Source: Bacteroidota bacterium (GTDB taxonomy: Bacteria; Bacteroidota; Bacteroidia; Bacteroidales; UBA7332). From it: 42,291 nucleotides of DNA. Where the stretch lies: NCBI GenBank assembly GCA_030706585.1, contig JAUZOF010000004.1, positions 1 through 42,291 on the forward strand. Reading direction: 5' to 3'. The translations under genes and the position numbers were made by a program. The notes under the pieces are model-generated. The model did no database searches. It was not told where the DNA came from and saw nothing but the letters and a program-made list of their open reading frames with translations. Below, piece by piece: positions 39,900 through 42,291 of the stretch (positions are counted from its first letter, which is position 1; each line of letters begins with the position of its first letter).

Positions 39900-41060
39900 A
39901 TGGAAAACTTTGAATTTTACAATCCGGTGAAAATCCTGTTTGGGAAAGATCAGTTGAAGCAACTGCCGGGGCAAATCGATAAAGATCAGAAAGTGCTGTT
40001 GATCTATGGTGGAGGCAGCATTTTCAAAAATGGCGTGTATAATCAGGTAAAATCGGCGTTGGATGGTTATCAGGTGCTGGAATTTGGCGGCATCGAACCC
40101 AATCCCCACTACGAGACGGCAATGAGAGCGGTGGAACTGATCAAGGCCGAAAAGGTTGATTTTCTGCTCGCAGTAGGAGGTGGCTCGGTGATTGATGCCA
40201 CGAAGTTTATCGCAGCGGCGGCGCTTTACGAAGGTGAGGATCCGTGGCATATACTTTCCCGCAGGAAAGAGGTGAAAGCCGCGCTGCCGTTTGGAGTAGT
40301 ATTGACGTTGCCGGCAACCGGTTCAGAGATGAACAATGGGGCGGTAGTTTCGCGGGTGGAGACACAGGAAAAGTTCGCCTTTTCGTCCCCCAATACCTTC
40401 CCGCAGTTTTCGGTATTGCTGCCTGATGCCGCAGGCACTTTACCCAAGCGTCAGGTGGCGAATGGGATTGTGGATGCTTTTGCCCATGTGTTGGAGCAAT
40501 ACCTGACCTATCCGGCAAATGCGCCGTTGCAGGACCGTTTTGCCGAATCTATCCTGCAAACGCTCGTTGAGGTTGCCCCCGCTGTTTATGCCAACCCTGC
40601 CGATTACAATGCGATGTCCACGCTGATGTGGTGCGCCACTATGGCGCTGAACGGTTTGATTGGCTCCGGTGTTCCCGATGATTGGGCGACCCATTTGATT
40701 GGGCACGAACTGACCGTGTTACACGGGCTGGATCATGGGCAGACATTGGCTGTGGTTTTTCCCGGCATTTTCAGAGTGTTGAAAGAGGAGAAAAAAGCCA
40801 AGCTACTCCAGTATGGGGCACGGGTGTGGGGCATTCGCGAAGGCTCGGAAGAGGAGCGGGCTGAAGCTGCGATTAACCGCACCGAGGAGTTCTTCCGTTC
40901 ACTTGATGTGAAGACAAAACTGAGTGAATACTATATTCCGGAAGAGACAATTGAGGTGATTGCCCAGCGGTTTGAAAGCCGGAGATGGACGGCCATTGGC
41001 GACCGGGGGCTGGTGACTCCCGATGTGGTGCGAAAGGTATTGGCCATCCAATACAAGTAA
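39900..41060 (+). CDS. Iron-containing alcohol dehydrogenase (YqhD/BDH-like, start revised)
   Basis: MENFEFYNPVKILFGKDQL, GGGSVIDATKFIA, LTLPATGSEMNNGAVVS, GHELTVLHGLDHGQTLAVV. Confidence 0.93.
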   Translation: MENFEFYNPVKILFGKDQLKQLPGQIDKDQKVLLIYGGGSIFKNGVYNQVKSALDGYQVLEFGGIEPNPHYETAMRAVELIKAEKVDFLLAVGGGSVIDATKFIAAAALYEGEDPWHILSRRKEVKAALPFGVVLTLPATGSEMNNGAVVSRVETQEKFAFSSPNTFPQFSVLLPDAAGTLPKRQVANGIVDAFAHVLEQYLTYPANAPLQDRFAESILQTLVEVAPAVYANPADYNAMSTLMWCATMALNGLIGSGVPDDWATHLIGHELTVLHGLDHGQTLAVVFPGIFRVLKEEKKAKLLQYGARVWGIREGSEEERAEAAINRTEEFFRSLDVKTKLSEYYIPEETIEVIAQRFESRRWTAIGDRGLVTPDVVRKVLAIQYK

Positions 41061-41062
41061 AA

Positions 41063-41118
41063 TAAGTAGAGACGTGCCATGGCGCGTCTCTTTTTCTGCC
41101 ATAGTACGTCTCTACTTA
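41063..41118. repeat. MITE-like long hairpin
   Basis: TAAGTAGAGACG ... CGTCTCTACTTA with inner GTGCCATGGC / GCCATAGTAC. Confidence 0.75.
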
Positions 41119-41141
41119 TTTTTTTCTATAATTCTTTCTGA

Positions 41142-41762
41142 TTAATCTTTGACAAATGTCCCTTTATTCCAATGGAGGGTGATTGCCGGTTTGATAAGCG
41201 GCTCAATTTTCTTGAAATCCTCTTTACTGAGAAAGTTCTTGATATCAAGCGTGACGATTAGTTCGCTTTTGTCTTTTGCAAAAGCATAACTGAAAAATGG
41301 AATATCCAGAAGTTCCAATGTTTCCGGGGATTTCTTGTCCGCTACGATAAAATCGGCTAAAGCAATATTGGGCATAATATCCGAAACCTTCAGGCTTTTC
41401 CAGTTGGAGGTGAAAAAACTAATCTTGCTGTCACAAGCCGGTGCGCAAGCTGTCCGGATAACTGCGATCACTTTGGCTGTATCGTTGAGGGGCAGCAGTT
41501 TCATCTGGAAGAGGGATGATTCGTTCATCTGAAGCGTAAGTTGGTCGTCTGCCAGCTCTTTCAACTCCGATTGCCCTTTCAGCAGATTTTCCACTTTGGC
41601 CGTTTTTCCGGCTTTGTACAGGTCAATCAAATCTTTCCGGTTTGCCGCATTCAGGTAGTCGGCAATATCTTCAGGCATACAGGTGAAAAACGGAGAGATA
41701 TATTGAGCCGGAGCATTCAGCGTGAAAGCTGCCATTGTCAGCGCGAAAAACAGTTTTTTCAT
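41142..41762 (-). CDS. DUF4252-like secreted protein (start revised)
   Basis: Signal peptide MKKLFFALTMAAFTLNAPAQY at 41762; body resembles DUF4252. Confidence 0.65.
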   Translation of the reverse strand: MKKLFFALTMAAFTLNAPAQYISPFFTCMPEDIADYLNAANRKDLIDLYKAGKTAKVENLLKGQSELKELADDQLTLQMNESSLFQMKLLPLNDTAKVIAVIRTACAPACDSKISFFTSNWKSLKVSDIMPNIALADFIVADKKSPETLELLDIPFFSYAFAKDKSELIVTLDIKNFLSKEDFKKIEPLIKPAITLHWNKGTFVKD

Positions 41763-41770
41763 AGGTCGTT

Positions 41771-42291
41771 TTATTTCGAACCCAAATATAAGAAAAACAT
41801 TCCCAACAATACCAATAGCACGTCGATAGCTTTGCTTTTGATGTTTTTTTCCCGGAGGAATAGCGCTCCGCAAATAAACGACACCACCACACCGCTGCGG
41901 CGTACCATCGAGACAATTGAAATCATCGAGTCGTCAAAACTTAATGCGTAAAAATAGACGAAGTCAGCCATACAAAGGAACAGCGATATCAGGATGATAC
42001 TCCAGCGCCACTCAAACGGGGTTGACTTCTTACGTTGCGGATACCACATAATCATCAGGATAACCGCCATGATGGCAAACTGGTAAAAGGTGTACCATAC
42101 CTGCACGGTCATCGGGTCGAAACTTTTCAACAGGTATTTATCGTACAGTCCGCTCAGGGCTCCTGTGGTCGTCCCCATTACCATGAAGAAAATCCATTTG
42201 TTGCTCCGGAAATGAATTCCCTCTCTTTTGCCTGCCTGAGAGAGGAGGTAAAAGGAGAAAATAGAGATGCTCACCCCAATCCACTGATACA
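41771..42291 (-). CDS. EamA/DMT-family transporter, C-terminal part (runs off the window)
   Basis: Frame stays open through the window end; multi-TM with TTTGALSGLYDKYLLK and VVVSFICGALFLREKNI. Confidence 0.8.
   Translation of the reverse strand, partial: YQWIGVSISIFSFYLLSQAGKREGIHFRSNKWIFFMVMGTTTGALSGLYDKYLLKSFDPMTVQVWYTFYQFAIMAVILMIMWYPQRKKSTPFEWRWSIILISLFLCMADFVYFYALSFDDSMISIVSMVRRSGVVVSFICGALFLREKNIKSKAIDVLLVLLGMFFLYLGSK

Noticed and set aside
39539-39913. Plus-strand 124-aa ORF with TMTF heptads
   Set aside because: In this frame the variable unit positions are first codon positions, which does not fit coding selection, and it overlaps the adh promoter and start.

Overview
The window is a 42.3 kb Bacteroidetes-type chromosomal segment; several genes have TAnnTTTG -7 promoter motifs. 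Most of it is housekeeping or accessory metabolism: a DUF4403 lipoprotein, a BamA-like outer membrane protein, speA, purL, a LysE exporter, a complete N-type F1Fo ATPase operon (atpD-C-Q-R-B-E-F-A-G, minus strand), a FabK/NMO-like flavoprotein, a CDP-alcohol phosphatidyltransferase, DUF3127, a heavy-metal efflux operon (a DUF6660-like small protein, a CusA-TolC fusion, an RND adaptor and a CDF transporter), a TonB-dependent receptor, an alpha/beta hydrolase plus GNAT pair, an S8 lipoprotein protease, a Wzx-like flippase, ruvB, an iron alcohol dehydrogenase, a DUF4252 protein and a partial DMT transporter. The accessory island of interest is an RloA/RloB-type ATPase plus Toprim-like gene pair (20789-22706). 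It is followed directly by an unusual intergenic array (22772-23198) of ten ~16-bp palindromes on a 41-42 bp lattice. The array has two blocks of five with different but compensated arm sequences (TTCCCAACGTTGGGAA, then TTCCGACGCGTCGGAA), one vacant lattice slot between the blocks, and weaker inverted repeats at most lattice midpoints. A second, unrelated array of ~13 degenerate 21-bp units (39544-39816) fills the divergent ruvB/adh intergenic region, and one minus-strand frame reads as Cys-His heptads. No database searches were run; family names come from recognition of protein motifs.
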